Assembly (NCBI RefSeq): GCF_011058165.1
Contig: NZ_JAALEG010000009.1
Coordinates: 1 to 64,000, forward strand
DNA: 64,000 nucleotides
Source: Rhodococcus aetherivorans
GTDB taxonomy: Bacteria > Actinomycetota > Actinomycetes > Mycobacteriales > Mycobacteriaceae
Direction of reading: 5' to 3'
Part shown: positions 34,730 through 46,547 of the stretch, piece after piece
Layout: each line of letters starts with the position of its first letter
Numbering within the stretch: position 1 is the first letter of the stretch
The notes under the pieces: generated by a model
What the model was told of the DNA's origin: nothing
Seen by the model: only the letters and a program-made list of their open reading frames with translations
Databases searched by the model: none
Made by a program: the position numbers and the translations under genes

Positions 34730-35458
34730 GTGACGACACACATGATCTCGGGCACCCCGATCGAGATGCCGGTGCGGATTCGGACCGCGACGGCATTCAT
34801 GGCGATGTACTCGGTGCCCGCCGCCCCGGCTCGGGCCCTGATCGATCACACGGGACTCGAACTGCTGCACCACCGCCCGGGGCGCGGTATCTGCATCCTG
34901 GTGTTCGTGGACTACGTCGACGGAGATCTCGGACCCTACAACGAGTTCGGCGTGTGCTTCCTCGTTCGTGACCATCGCCGGCGCGGCGGTACCGTGCTGC
35001 AGGATCTGCGGGAACTCGCCCGCGGCGGCGCCGGTGCCCTGATCCATCAACTGCCCGTCGACGGCGAGTTCACCCTGGCGGCAGGACGGGGAATCTGGGG
35101 GTTCCCCAAGATCCTCGCCGACTTCGACGCCGACCACGCCGGCGCCGTCAAGCGCGCGTCGGTGAGCCGGGACGGGCAGCTGATCGCGGAACTGTCGGTG
35201 CGCCCGGGCCTCGCGGTTCCCGGGCGTGGTGCCGCCGCCTCCGTCACGGCCTACTCCCATCTGGACGGGATCACCCGGCGCACCGGATGGGCGATGAATC
35301 CCGCCGGCGTGCGCAGCCGCGTCGGCGGTGCCACCCTGCGCCTCGGAACCCACCCCATCGCCGGCGAACTGCGCGCGCTGGGGCTGCCCCGGCGCGCGCT
35401 GCTCACCTCGTCGATCCCCCGCCTGCAGATGACCTTCGGAGACGCCGAACCGATCTGA
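34730..35458 (+). CDS. Acetoacetate decarboxylase-fold protein under a KstR box
   Basis: This 242-residue protein has the ADC layout: GICILVFVDYVDGDLGPYNEFGV (about 53-75), LPVDGEFTLAAGRGIWGFPK, and a lysine at about 127 in GFPKILADF where ADC enzymes carry the Schiff-base Lys. The second active-site Lys of true decarboxylases is Ile here (PKI, not PKK), so decarboxylase activity is doubtful; aldolase, dehydratase or hydrolase roles occur in this superfamily. GTG start behind GAGGGGCAGG. The KstR-type box upstream ties it to steroid catabolism. I recall no counterpart in the M. tuberculosis cluster. Confidence 0.78.
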   Translation: MTTHMISGTPIEMPVRIRTATAFMAMYSVPAAPARALIDHTGLELLHHRPGRGICILVFVDYVDGDLGPYNEFGVCFLVRDHRRRGGTVLQDLRELARGGAGALIHQLPVDGEFTLAAGRGIWGFPKILADFDADHAGAVKRASVSRDGQLIAELSVRPGLAVPGRGAAASVTAYSHLDGITRRTGWAMNPAGVRSRVGGATLRLGTHPIAGELRALGLPRRALLTSSIPRLQMTFGDAEPI

Positions 35459-35534
35459 TCCGGCCTTCGGGTTTCGGCGCCCGTCGCAGCGGGCACCCAC
35501 CGACTCGAAGACACAATCGATCGGTGAGGTCACC

Positions 35535-36194
35535 ATGATCAACAACAGCGACATCGATGCACTTGTCGGCGCCACCGTCTACGGACCCGGCGGCGACAAG
35601 CTCGGCAAGGTCGGCGAGGTCTACCTCGACAACCGCACCGGGAACCCTGCTTGGATCACCGTCGTCACCGGCCTGTTCGGCACCCGTCGGCATTTCGTGC
35701 CGATCGACGTCGCCGAGCTGGACGGCAAGGACATCCGTCTGCCGTTCGACAAGGACACGGTGACCGGCGCCCCGAACATCGACGAGGACGGCCGTCTCAC
35801 CCCCGAGGAGGAGACGCAGCTCTACCGCTACTACGACAGGGCGGATACCGACACCGACACCGGTCGTGCACCGGACGTCGACCGGACGCCCGACGCCGAT
35901 CGGCTGCGCGACACCGACCGGACGCCGGACACCGACCGGACATCCGACGCCGATCGGCTGCGGGACACCGACCGGACGCCGGGGACCCATCGGACGCCGC
36001 AGGGAGGCGCGCCGGGTGTGTCCACCTCGGCTCCGCCGTCGGCCACACCGTCGCATCCCGGTGGCACCGGTGACACAACGCAACACGGCGCCCCCTCGCC
36101 CGGCCCGCGACTCCACAAGCGGGTCGTGACCACCGAGTACTACGTCGACGAGGGCGCCCCCGGCCAGCACCCCGACCAGGAGGACCGACGATGA
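35535..36194 (+). CDS. PRC-barrel domain protein with acidic/basic repeat tail
   Basis: This 219-residue protein has an N-terminal PRC-barrel (residues about 1-85: ALVGATVYGPGGDKLGKVGEVYLD, then WITVVTGLFGTRRHFVPID). The middle (about 105-160) is a low-complexity array of DRTPDADRLRDT-like units, and the end is Pro/Gly-rich, then RLHKRVVTTEYYVDEG. PRC-barrels of this type are found in stress-related actinobacterial proteins and bind RNA or partners. A DUF4190-like membrane protein follows with an ATGA overlap. Confidence 0.82.
   Translation: MINNSDIDALVGATVYGPGGDKLGKVGEVYLDNRTGNPAWITVVTGLFGTRRHFVPIDVAELDGKDIRLPFDKDTVTGAPNIDEDGRLTPEEETQLYRYYDRADTDTDTGRAPDVDRTPDADRLRDTDRTPDTDRTSDADRLRDTDRTPGTHRTPQGGAPGVSTSAPPSATPSHPGGTGDTTQHGAPSPGPRLHKRVVTTEYYVDEGAPGQHPDQEDRR
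35881..35982. repeat. Tandem 54-bp repeat in the PRC-barrel gene
   Basis: Two 48-base copies (35881-35928 and 35935-35982) differ at three positions and are offset by 54 bases, exactly 18 codons. They encode the DRTPDADRLRDT array and could expand or contract by slippage without frameshift. Confidence 0.8.
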
Positions 36195-36700
36195 TCGAAC
36201 GCGAGCCTGCCGGTGCCAGTGCTGCCGGCCGCGACCCAGTTCCCGGCCGCGACCCCGTTCCCGGCCGCGAGCGCGTGGTCACGGACGACCGGGTGACGGA
36301 CCGCACCACCACCGCCGCCGCGCCCTTCGAGGAGCGGGTGACGACGAAGCCGGCCAAGACGAGTGTGGCCGCCGCCCTCGCACTCGCTGTCGGCACCGCC
36401 GCCCTGGTGTGCGTGCTCTCGCTCGTCCTCTCCCCCGTGGGCCTGGTGCTGTCCCTCGTCGGGCTCGTGCTCGGCATCGTGGGCCTTCGCGCGGCACGTC
36501 GCCTCGGCGTGACCGGGCGCGGCGTCGCCATCGCGGGCATCGTGCTCAGCATCGTCTCGCTCGTGCTGTCGATCGCCTACGTGGCGGGTGTGGTGACGGT
36601 GCTCAACAACGACCGCATGGTCGAGCAGCTCGAACAGCAACTCGACCGGGCCCGCGACCAGCTGCCCGACAGCATCCAGGTGCCCCAGCCCGGCGAGTAA
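36191..36700 (+). CDS. Small membrane protein, DUF4190-like
   Basis: This 169-residue protein has a polar N-terminus with an AGRDPVPGRDPVPGRE duplication, then two hydrophobic hairpins (about 55-95 and 102-135) rich in Leu, Val and Gly with the GLVLGIVGLRAARR loop typical of DUF4190-type proteins, and a short cytoplasmic or exported C-terminal helix (MVEQLEQQLDRARDQL). It is coupled to the PRC-barrel gene, suggesting a shared envelope role. Function unknown. Confidence 0.75.
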   Translation: MIEREPAGASAAGRDPVPGRDPVPGRERVVTDDRVTDRTTTAAAPFEERVTTKPAKTSVAAALALAVGTAALVCVLSLVLSPVGLVLSLVGLVLGIVGLRAARRLGVTGRGVAIAGIVLSIVSLVLSIAYVAGVVTVLNNDRMVEQLEQQLDRARDQLPDSIQVPQPGE

Positions 36701-36725
36701 CCGTCCGGCCGGCCGTGCCGGCCCC

Positions 36726-40299
<3,574 letters not shown>

Positions 40300-40343
40300 T
40301 GGACGCTCCCGTCTGTTCCGGAAATGATCGCTTGCTTCGAGAC

Positions 40344-40357
40344 TAGAACACGTTCCC
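40344..40357. promoter_or_regulatory. KstR-type operator before hsaA (one mismatch)
   Basis: TAGAACACGTTCCC fits the KstR consensus except for the last base. It lies 44 bases before the hsaA start. A second, perfect box lies 90 bases away at the kshA side. Confidence 0.7.
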
Positions 40358-40446
40358 ATTCATGTCGAGACCGCGGAATCACCGCACGTCGGCGTCTTTT
40401 CTGTGGGACGAAAGTCCCGGATCGCTTCCGGATCGCCGCAATATTC

Positions 40447-40460
40447 TATAACGTGTTCTA
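40447..40460. promoter_or_regulatory. KstR operator before kshA
   Basis: TATAACGTGTTCTA matches TnnAACnnGTTnnA fully. It lies 30 bases before the kshA ATG. The same 14 bases recur exactly at 54198 in front of kstD. Confidence 0.88.
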
Positions 40461-40490
40461 CTAGATGAACCGAAGGGAAGTGAGGGGACA

Positions 40491-41639
40491 ATGGCACAGA
40501 TTCGCGAGATCGACGTCGGAGAGGTCCGCACGCGTTTCGCGCGGGGTTGGCACTGCCTCGGGCTCGCCAGGACGTTCAAGGACGGCAAGCCGCACGCCGT
40601 CGAGGCCTTCGGCACGAAGCTCGTGGTCTGGGCCGACAGCCAGGGCGACCCGAAGGTCCTCGACGCCTACTGCCGGCACATGGGCGGCGACCTGTCGCAG
40701 GGCGAGATCAAGGGCGACTCCGTCGCCTGCCCCTTCCACGACTGGCGGTGGGGCGGCAACGGCAAGTGCACCGGCATTCCCTACGCCCGTCGCGTGCCGC
40801 CGCTCGCCCGCACCCGCTCCTGGCTGACGATGGAGAAGAACGGGCAGCTGTTCGTATGGAACGACCCCGAGGGCAACCCCCCGCCGCCGGAGGTCACGAT
40901 CCCCGACATCGAGCAGTACGGGTCGGGCGAGTGGACCGACTGGACGTGGAACTCGATCCTCATCGAGGGCGCCAACTGCCGGGAGATCATCGACAACGTC
41001 GTGGATATGGCGCACTTCTACTACATCCACTACGCGTTCCCGACCTACTTCAAGAACGTCTTCGAAGGGCACGTCGCCGCGCAGTACCTCAACACCCGCG
41101 GCCGGCCCGACAAGGGCATGTCCACCCAGTACGGCATGGAGTCGCTGCTGAAGTCGTTCGCGGCGTACTACGGTCCCTCCTACATGATCAATCCGATGAC
41201 CAACAGCTACGGCGGCTACGAGGTCGAGTCGGTGCTGATCAACTGCCACTACCCCGTGACCCACGACTCGTTCGTGCTGCAGTACGGCATCATCGTCAAG
41301 AAGCCGACCGGGATGTCCGACGAGATGTCGGCCAAACTCGCCGCGAAGTTCACCGAGGGCATCGGCGAGGGCTTCCTGCAGGACGTCGAGATCTGGAAGA
41401 ACAAGACCAAGATCGACAACCCGCTGCTGTGCGAGGAGGACGGCCCGGTCTATCAGCTGCGACGCTGGTACGAGCAGTTCTACGTCGACGTCGCCGACGT
41501 CACCGAGAAGATGACGCAGCGCTTCGAATACGAGGTGGACACCACCAAGGCCAACGAGGCGTGGCAGGCGGAGGTCGCCGAGAACCTCGCGCGGCAGAAG
41601 GCCGAGCAGGAACAGGGCAAGCAGGAAGCGGAGGTCTGA
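40491..41639 (+). CDS. kshA: KshA, oxygenase of 3-ketosteroid 9-alpha-hydroxylase
   Basis: This 382-residue Rieske oxygenase has the [2Fe-2S] ligands Cys61-Arg-His63 and Cys80-x2-His83, and the mononuclear iron region IIDNVVDMAHFYYIHYAFP (about 165-183). KshA hydroxylates C9 of ring B; combined with KstD this opens the ring. The C-terminal 35 residues are charged and probably coiled. AAGGGAAGTGAGGGG precedes the ATG. KshB, the reductase, is not in the window. A small Cys-rich gene follows after 2 bases, as Rv3527 follows kshA in M. tuberculosis. Confidence 0.95.
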   Translation: MAQIREIDVGEVRTRFARGWHCLGLARTFKDGKPHAVEAFGTKLVVWADSQGDPKVLDAYCRHMGGDLSQGEIKGDSVACPFHDWRWGGNGKCTGIPYARRVPPLARTRSWLTMEKNGQLFVWNDPEGNPPPPEVTIPDIEQYGSGEWTDWTWNSILIEGANCREIIDNVVDMAHFYYIHYAFPTYFKNVFEGHVAAQYLNTRGRPDKGMSTQYGMESLLKSFAAYYGPSYMINPMTNSYGGYEVESVLINCHYPVTHDSFVLQYGIIVKKPTGMSDEMSAKLAAKFTEGIGEGFLQDVEIWKNKTKIDNPLLCEEDGPVYQLRRWYEQFYVDVADVTEKMTQRFEYEVDTTKANEAWQAEVAENLARQKAEQEQGKQEAEV

Positions 41640-41641
41640 CG

Positions 41642-41980
41642 ATGGATCCCTCGACCCGGGCGCGCCGGTGGGCGAAGGCCCCGGACTTCGCCGGCCAGCC
41701 CGCGCGGGTCGAGGCGGTCCGCGCGCAGACCGCCATCGACAAGATCAACTACCTGGATTCGGGCCTGCACGAGGTGCGGTGCCGCGAGTGCGGCACCTGC
41801 GTGCTGGTGCGCAAGAACAGCTTCGACCACACGAGCGTGCAGTGGTGCGAGAACCCCGCGTCGGTGTGCCCGAACTTCCGGGACGACGCGACCCCGGGCG
41901 CCCTGCGAGACGGCTGCCCGCAACTGCGCGCAAGCATCGAGCAGGCGGTGCTCGACGGCCGGATCACCGTGCCGGACTGA
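41642..41980 (+). CDS. Small Cys-rich protein after kshA (Rv3527-like position)
   Basis: This 112-residue protein has CRECGTC (about 47-53) plus three more cysteines in WCENP, VCPNF and GCPQL, which suggests a zinc or iron-sulfur site. ATG at 41642 is two bases after the kshA stop. A hypothetical gene of similar size (Rv3527) holds this position in M. tuberculosis, and conservation suggests a role in KshA assembly or electron supply. That role is inference. Confidence 0.75.
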   Translation: MDPSTRARRWAKAPDFAGQPARVEAVRAQTAIDKINYLDSGLHEVRCRECGTCVLVRKNSFDHTSVQWCENPASVCPNFRDDATPGALRDGCPQLRASIEQAVLDGRITVPD

Positions 41981-42098
41981 CGTCGCCGCGCCGCGGAGCG
42001 GCGAGTTGTTCGAGCGAATCGAGCACCGGCGCCGTCGCCGACACCCGATAGACGTGCCGCACCCGGTGCTCCTCGAGCTGACCCACCGTCAGGGATCG

Positions 42099-42401
42099 TC
42101 AGTCCATCCATCCTTGCCGAGCGCGTTGCATGTCAACCCGCTTCCCGGCCACGGGGGTGCCCTCTTCGAGCAGGAGTGCCGGTGCACGACCGCCGTGACA
42201 CGAGGCGGTTGTTCCGTCGGCGTAGACGACTCGCCACCAGGGAACGTTGTCGTCCAGCAGGCTCATCGCTCGGCCCACCTGCCGTGGACCCGCCCCGATT
42301 CTCTTGCCGATATCGCCATAGGAGGCAACCGAGCCCGGAGGGATGGCAGCGACTGCCTCCCGGACCGCGTCGATGATGCTCGTCTCGTCTCGAGTGACCA
42401 T
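42099..42401 (-). CDS. Alkyltransferase-like protein (ATL)
   Basis: This 100-residue protein is the DNA-binding C-terminal domain of O6-methylguanine methyltransferase: GSVASYGDIGKRIGAGPRQVGRAM (HTH, about 23-46) followed by VPWWRVV, where the methyl-accepting PCHRV is replaced by PWWRV. Such ATL proteins bind O6-alkylguanine but cannot repair it and instead flag it for nucleotide excision repair. It is 15 bases downstream of no obvious partner and forms a pair with the DUF2945 gene on the same strand. Confidence 0.88.
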   Translation of the reverse strand: MVTRDETSIIDAVREAVAAIPPGSVASYGDIGKRIGAGPRQVGRAMSLLDDNVPWWRVVYADGTTASCHGGRAPALLLEEGTPVAGKRVDMQRARQGWMD

Positions 42402-42416
42402 CGGGATTCCGGCCCC

Positions 42417-42626
42417 CTAAAGCTTCGTCAGCGCATCGCCTTTGTGCATCGCGATGTGCTCGGTCTTGTCGCTCTTGATCTCGTATTGAGGGTCACTCTC
42501 ACTGCAACGCCGTGTGCGCCCCTTGAACTCCACGTCCTTCGTGTGCTTCCTGATGATGACGCCCTCGACGTATCCGGCTTCGGAGTTCCACCGGACATGG
42601 TCGCCGACGGAGAAGTCAGTCGTCAT
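42417..42626 (-). CDS. DUF2945 / TUDOR-like small protein
   Basis: This 69-residue protein, FSVGDHVRWNSEAGYVEGVIIRKHTKD then YEIKSDKTEHIAMHKGDALTKL, is the whole DUF2945 (hypervirulence-associated TUDOR) domain. The ATG at 42626 is preceded by GGAGGAAGG, which settles the start against a longer frame. Homologues are common near DNA-repair and stress genes. Its role is unknown. Confidence 0.85.
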   Translation of the reverse strand: MTTDFSVGDHVRWNSEAGYVEGVIIRKHTKDVEFKGRTRRCSESDPQYEIKSDKTEHIAMHKGDALTKL

Positions 42627-42850
42627 AGCCCTTCCTCCACTCGATGTTCGTCCTCGTGAGGCTACCCGGCTCACGGCTTCTGTATGCCGGCGGAAGAGGC
42701 GACAGCAGATCGCCGGCAGGCGGGGTTGGCTGGCGAGTCGGTCTTCGGGCAACTGGTGCCGATCGATATCGTCGGCTGTGGTCATCGCGTGGTCTCCCTC
42801 GAGACCGTTGCCACCTGACGACCGTCTACTGAGCATCGCTCTATGCTGGC

Positions 42851-43057
42851 GTGGTGTTCCTTCTATTCGGATACGGCACCAAGCGGCAACACCTCGGCTC
42901 CGGGCAGACCCGAACGTGCCCGCGCTGCCACAACACCACACAGTGGGCACGGATCCGGGAATTCAGCCAGTTCACGTTGTTCTTCGTTCCGGTCGCGCGA
43001 TGGAAGCGCCGGCAGCTGGAGGAATGTGGCATCTGCGGCACCGCCGTCGAAGTCTGA
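42851..43057 (+). CDS. Zinc-ribbon family protein
   Basis: This 68-residue protein has CPRCHNTTQWARIREFSQFTLFFVPVARWKRRQLEECGICG: two CxxC knuckles (about 23-26 and 59-62) around a hydrophobic segment, typical of the small zinc-ribbon family in actinobacteria. The start is GTG at 42851; GTG one codon later is also possible, and the ribosome site is weak. The base composition here is lower in GC than in the steroid genes. Confidence 0.72.
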   Translation: MVFLLFGYGTKRQHLGSGQTRTCPRCHNTTQWARIREFSQFTLFFVPVARWKRRQLEECGICGTAVEV

Positions 43058-43890
43058 GCGCCTTCATCGTCGACGCGCCACCGACGGAGCGTGCGTCGGC
43101 GCACTCAGCCGACACAGGGATCGACGAATGGACTCGAGCACCGGAGTTGTTCCAACAGCTACAGCACCATGCGCTGTCACACGAAAATCGTTGCGCAACA
43201 GAGCCTTTTACAATCCGGTCGAAACACTTCGTCACGGGCACTGCCTCCCGGGCGCGCGACCGTTTCCACGACCCCACCCCCATCGACCACCAGACCGGCT
43301 ACCAGGCCCGAGATGATAGAACCGATTCTCTTGGGGCACAGGGTGATCCTGTCGACTGCCATCCATCGGGTGGCGAGCAGCGCAGCGGCACGTTCGCCGA
43401 GGCACCGCAGAAGGCGGCCTCTGGTGGGCCGGCCAAGTCCAAGCCTGATCCACGGCATCGGCAGCTGCGAGACAGCGGTCGGGTCGATCCTCACCGAAGC
43501 TCACCACATCATCACTCGCACACTGCTCGGTCACGTCAAGAGCTGAAACTGTCCAGCGCCCTTCTCCGACACCACCCGGTCGGGAAACCATACCCCTGGG
43601 GCACTGCCCCCAACGGTGCCCGCGCGACGCCGCCGACCGCATGGGCGGCCGTTCTCCGGCACGACCTGCGCGACCCCACCCCGATCGAGGCGAGTGAGGA
43701 GATGTGCACCGCCCGCCGAGCCCGGACTGCCGGGTAACGCACGGACGCCCACCGCAGAACCGGTGGCGACCGATGCACCGCGAGGCCGGTCGAGGAGGAC
43801 GAAGTTCGATGCCGTCACAGCGATGAGTCCGCCGACGCCCGCAGGTCTACCTTTGCAACCGAGACACATCACTTCACCGGGAGCCGAGCC
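43058..43890. other. 833-base stretch without a convincing gene
   Basis: Open frames of up to about 150 codons exist on both strands, but none has a recognisable motif, a good ribosome site or normal amino-acid composition. Its first half is clearly less GC-rich than the surroundings. It may be a decayed gene or imported remnant. No terminal inverted repeats or transposase motif were seen. Confidence 0.5.
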
Positions 43891-44535
43891 ATGGGCCTGA
43901 TCGACATCGAACTGTTCACCACCCTCGACCTCGTCGGACAGGCACCCGGCGGCCCCGACGAAGACCCGGAAGGGTTCCCGTTCGGCGGCTGGCAGGTACC
44001 CCTGCTCGACGAGGTCACCGGCGCGCAGATCGGGGCCGCCTACGAAGGCACCGACGCCCTGCTGCTCGGCCGCCGGACCTACGACATCTTCGCCGCCTAC
44101 TGGCCGTACCAGGACGGCGGCGAGGACCACGAGATCGCCACGCTCTTCAACAGCGTCCCCAAGTACGTGGCCTCCCGCGGCCGGCCCGACCTCTCCTGGG
44201 CCGGATCCACGCAACTCGGCCCGGATCTGGCCGGCGCGGTGCGCGAAATCCGGGACCGGCACGAGCACGTCAAGGTCGTCGGGAGCCTGAACCTGGTCCA
44301 GACCCTGCTGCGCGAGAAACTCTTCGACCGGCTCGACCTCTGGGTGCACCCGATCGTGCTCGGCGTCGGGAAGAAGGTGTTCGACGCCGGCGCGGTGCCC
44401 ACCAACCTCACCCTCCTCGCACCGCCGGTCGCCGGCCCGACGGGCACCGTGTACCTGCGCTACGGGCGCGCCGACGGCATACCCGGCACCGGGGACATGA
44501 GCGCCCCCGACCGCGGCGCCGGGCGGGACGGCTGA
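43891..44535 (+). CDS. Dihydrofolate-reductase-fold (RibD C-terminal) protein
   Basis: This 214-residue protein has the DHFR/RibD-C fold pattern: LFTTLDLVGQAPGGP, GTDALLLGRRTYDIFAAYWP (about 51-70), VKVVGSLNLVQTLLREKLFDRLDLWVHPIVLG (about 129-160). Members of this group in actinobacteria are mostly uncharacterised NADPH-dependent reductases, not folate enzymes. It is a single-gene unit, convergent with SelO. Confidence 0.85.
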   Translation: MGLIDIELFTTLDLVGQAPGGPDEDPEGFPFGGWQVPLLDEVTGAQIGAAYEGTDALLLGRRTYDIFAAYWPYQDGGEDHEIATLFNSVPKYVASRGRPDLSWAGSTQLGPDLAGAVREIRDRHEHVKVVGSLNLVQTLLREKLFDRLDLWVHPIVLGVGKKVFDAGAVPTNLTLLAPPVAGPTGTVYLRYGRADGIPGTGDMSAPDRGAGRDG

Positions 44536-44672
44536 ACCCGCCCCGCACCAGCTGGGTCCGTGTCCTCGGGGGTGCCTCCGCCAGGTCTGCCGACGTCGTT
44601 CCCGGCGGCGCAGCACCGGCGAGGGAGTCCCCGACACGAACACAGCAGTGCCCAGCGGCGGGTATTCGGGCG

Positions 44673-46181
44673 TTATGTGCCGCAGAAGGTTCGGAAGGTT
44701 GCACTGAACGACGAGGGGGCGGGTGTGGTGTAGTCGGACCACTCGTCACGGCGGTCGAACGGATGCGTGACGACCTCGAGCAGCTTCTCGAAAGCAGCGA
44801 GCTCACCGTCGGCCGCGGCACGCAGAGCCGCATCGAGCTGATGATTGCGCGGGATGTACAGCGGGTTCACGCCGTCCATCGCGTCCGCGGTCTGCGCTGT
44901 CCCACGCCCCTGTGTGCTCAGGGCGCCGCGCCAGCGATCCACCCACGGCCCGATGTGCTCGCGCGGGACGAGGGCGTGCAGCGGCGCCGAATGCCCACGG
45001 AGTTCGTCCGCGAGCGCCCGGAAGCTGCCCGTCCAGTCGGCGCCGTGTTCGGCCATCAACCTCAGCAGGTCGTCGACCAGCGCTCGATCGAGGAGCGGGC
45101 CGGCCACCCCGAGCTTGGCCGCCATCCCGGCGGCGTAGTGGCCCTCGTAACGCGCGTCGAAGGTATCGAGGACTGCCGACACCGCGGCAATCGCGTCATC
45201 CGGCGTCGAATCGAGCAGCGGCAGCAGCGTTTCCGCCAAGCGCGCCAGATTCCACTTCAGGACAGCGGGCTGATTGCCGAACGCATAACGGCCGCCGTGA
45301 TCGATCGAACTGAACACCGCCGCCGGATCGAACGCATCGAGGAAGGCGCACGGACCGAAGTCGATGGTCTCCCCCGAAATGGTCGTGTTGTCGGTGTTCA
45401 TCACCCCGTGCACGAACCCGGTGAGCATCCACTGCGCCACCAGTGCTGCCTGCGCCTCGACCACCGCCTCGAAGAATGCCAGGTAGCGACTGCCCTCACC
45501 CGTCGCCGGCAGCTCGGTCAACTCCGGGTAGTGGCGGGTGATCGCGTAGTCGGCGAGCCGCTGCAGGACTCCCTCCTGTCGGGCCGCGAATTCGAAGGTG
45601 CCCACCCGCAGGTGACTGGCCGCGACCCGGGCGAGCACGGCACCGGGCTCGGCGCCGTCTCGGCGAACGCGGCGGCCCGTCGCGACCACCGCCAGCGCAC
45701 GCGTCGTGGGAATACCGAGGGCATACATGGCCTCGCTGACCAGGTATTCGCGCAGCATCGGGCCGAGGACCGCGAAGCCGTCACCGCCCCGAGAAAACGG
45801 CGTGGGCCCCGAGCCCTTCAGGTGCAGATCCACTCGCCGACCGTCACTGCCCACCACTTCGCCGAGCAGCAACGCCCGGCCGTCCCCGAGCAGGGGTGCG
45901 TACCCGCCGAACTGATGTCCCGCATACGCCATCGCGACCGGCGTGGCCCCAGCCGGCGCCGTCGATCCGGACAGCACCCCGATCCCGACCTCGCTCCGCA
46001 GCACCTCCACGTCCCATCGCAGCGACACCGCGAGCTGCTCGTTGAGCACCAGCAACGTCGGGTCGGGGGCATGAGCGCCCTGCCACGGCACCGCCAGGGC
46101 GGCCAACTCGTCGGCAAAGGTGCTCTCGAGGCGCGCCACCGCCGAGTTCGTGCCTACCGTGGACTCCGGGAATGCCGCCAT
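44673..46181 (-). CDS. selO: SelO/YdiU protein adenylyltransferase (AMPylase)
   Basis: This 502-residue pseudokinase-fold protein has AYAGHQFGGYAPLLGDGRALLLGE (about 84-107), LHLKGSGPTPFSRGGDG and GFVHGVMNTDNTTISGETIDFGPCAF with the metal/catalytic Asn and Asp. SelO transfers AMP to proteins and links to redox stress. Many homologues carry a C-terminal Cys or Sec; here the last residues are TFCGT, with Cys third from the end. ATG at 46181 gives the family N-terminus; the frame continues 38 codons upstream. Confidence 0.93.
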   Translation of the reverse strand: MAAFPESTVGTNSAVARLESTFADELAALAVPWQGAHAPDPTLLVLNEQLAVSLRWDVEVLRSEVGIGVLSGSTAPAGATPVAMAYAGHQFGGYAPLLGDGRALLLGEVVGSDGRRVDLHLKGSGPTPFSRGGDGFAVLGPMLREYLVSEAMYALGIPTTRALAVVATGRRVRRDGAEPGAVLARVAASHLRVGTFEFAARQEGVLQRLADYAITRHYPELTELPATGEGSRYLAFFEAVVEAQAALVAQWMLTGFVHGVMNTDNTTISGETIDFGPCAFLDAFDPAAVFSSIDHGGRYAFGNQPAVLKWNLARLAETLLPLLDSTPDDAIAAVSAVLDTFDARYEGHYAAGMAAKLGVAGPLLDRALVDDLLRLMAEHGADWTGSFRALADELRGHSAPLHALVPREHIGPWVDRWRGALSTQGRGTAQTADAMDGVNPLYIPRNHQLDAALRAAADGELAAFEKLLEVVTHPFDRRDEWSDYTTPAPSSFSATFRTFCGT

Positions 46182-46547
46182 CAGTCGAGGGTAACCATCG
46201 CACCACCTGGCCCGCCGCTCACGACCGAGAACGCACCCGGCCACCAGCTCACGGTGCTCGACGTCACCGCACCGCGAGCCCACACTGCCCGTCACCGGCA
46301 GGGCTCGTCCTGCTCGTCACCGTAGCCACCCCGACGCGGTCCGCGCCGGCTCGACAAGGCCCACCGCGTCGGCAGCGGGCGCCCAGGTGGGCGCAGGCTC
46401 AGGCGCGCTCGATTCGTCACGTGCCACCGTCTGCGACCAGGGGAACGCCGGGCCCGGCGGCGGCCGTGGCGGCGGACAGCTGCGCCGGGCCGAGCCGGCG
46501 CCAGGCCCCGCGCAGCACTCGGTGGCGGTGCACGGAGCGGGCGGGGG
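46182..46547. other. Gap between selO and the DUF6223-like gene
   Basis: No supported gene is seen in these 366 bases. The stretch must hold the selO promoter near its left end and the 3' flank of the membrane-protein gene. Frames crossing it have Arg/Pro/Ala-rich shadow composition. Confidence 0.4.

Noticed and set aside
35881-36000. Repeat array considered as a CRISPR or satellite
   Set aside because: The repeat is in frame within a coding sequence, has a 54-base period without spacers, and encodes a continuous charged linker.
43091-43642. Frames of 105-151 codons in the 43 kb gap, considered as transposase fragments
   Set aside because: No DDE or zinc-finger motif, no terminal repeats, and poor starts; reported only as an unexplained gap.
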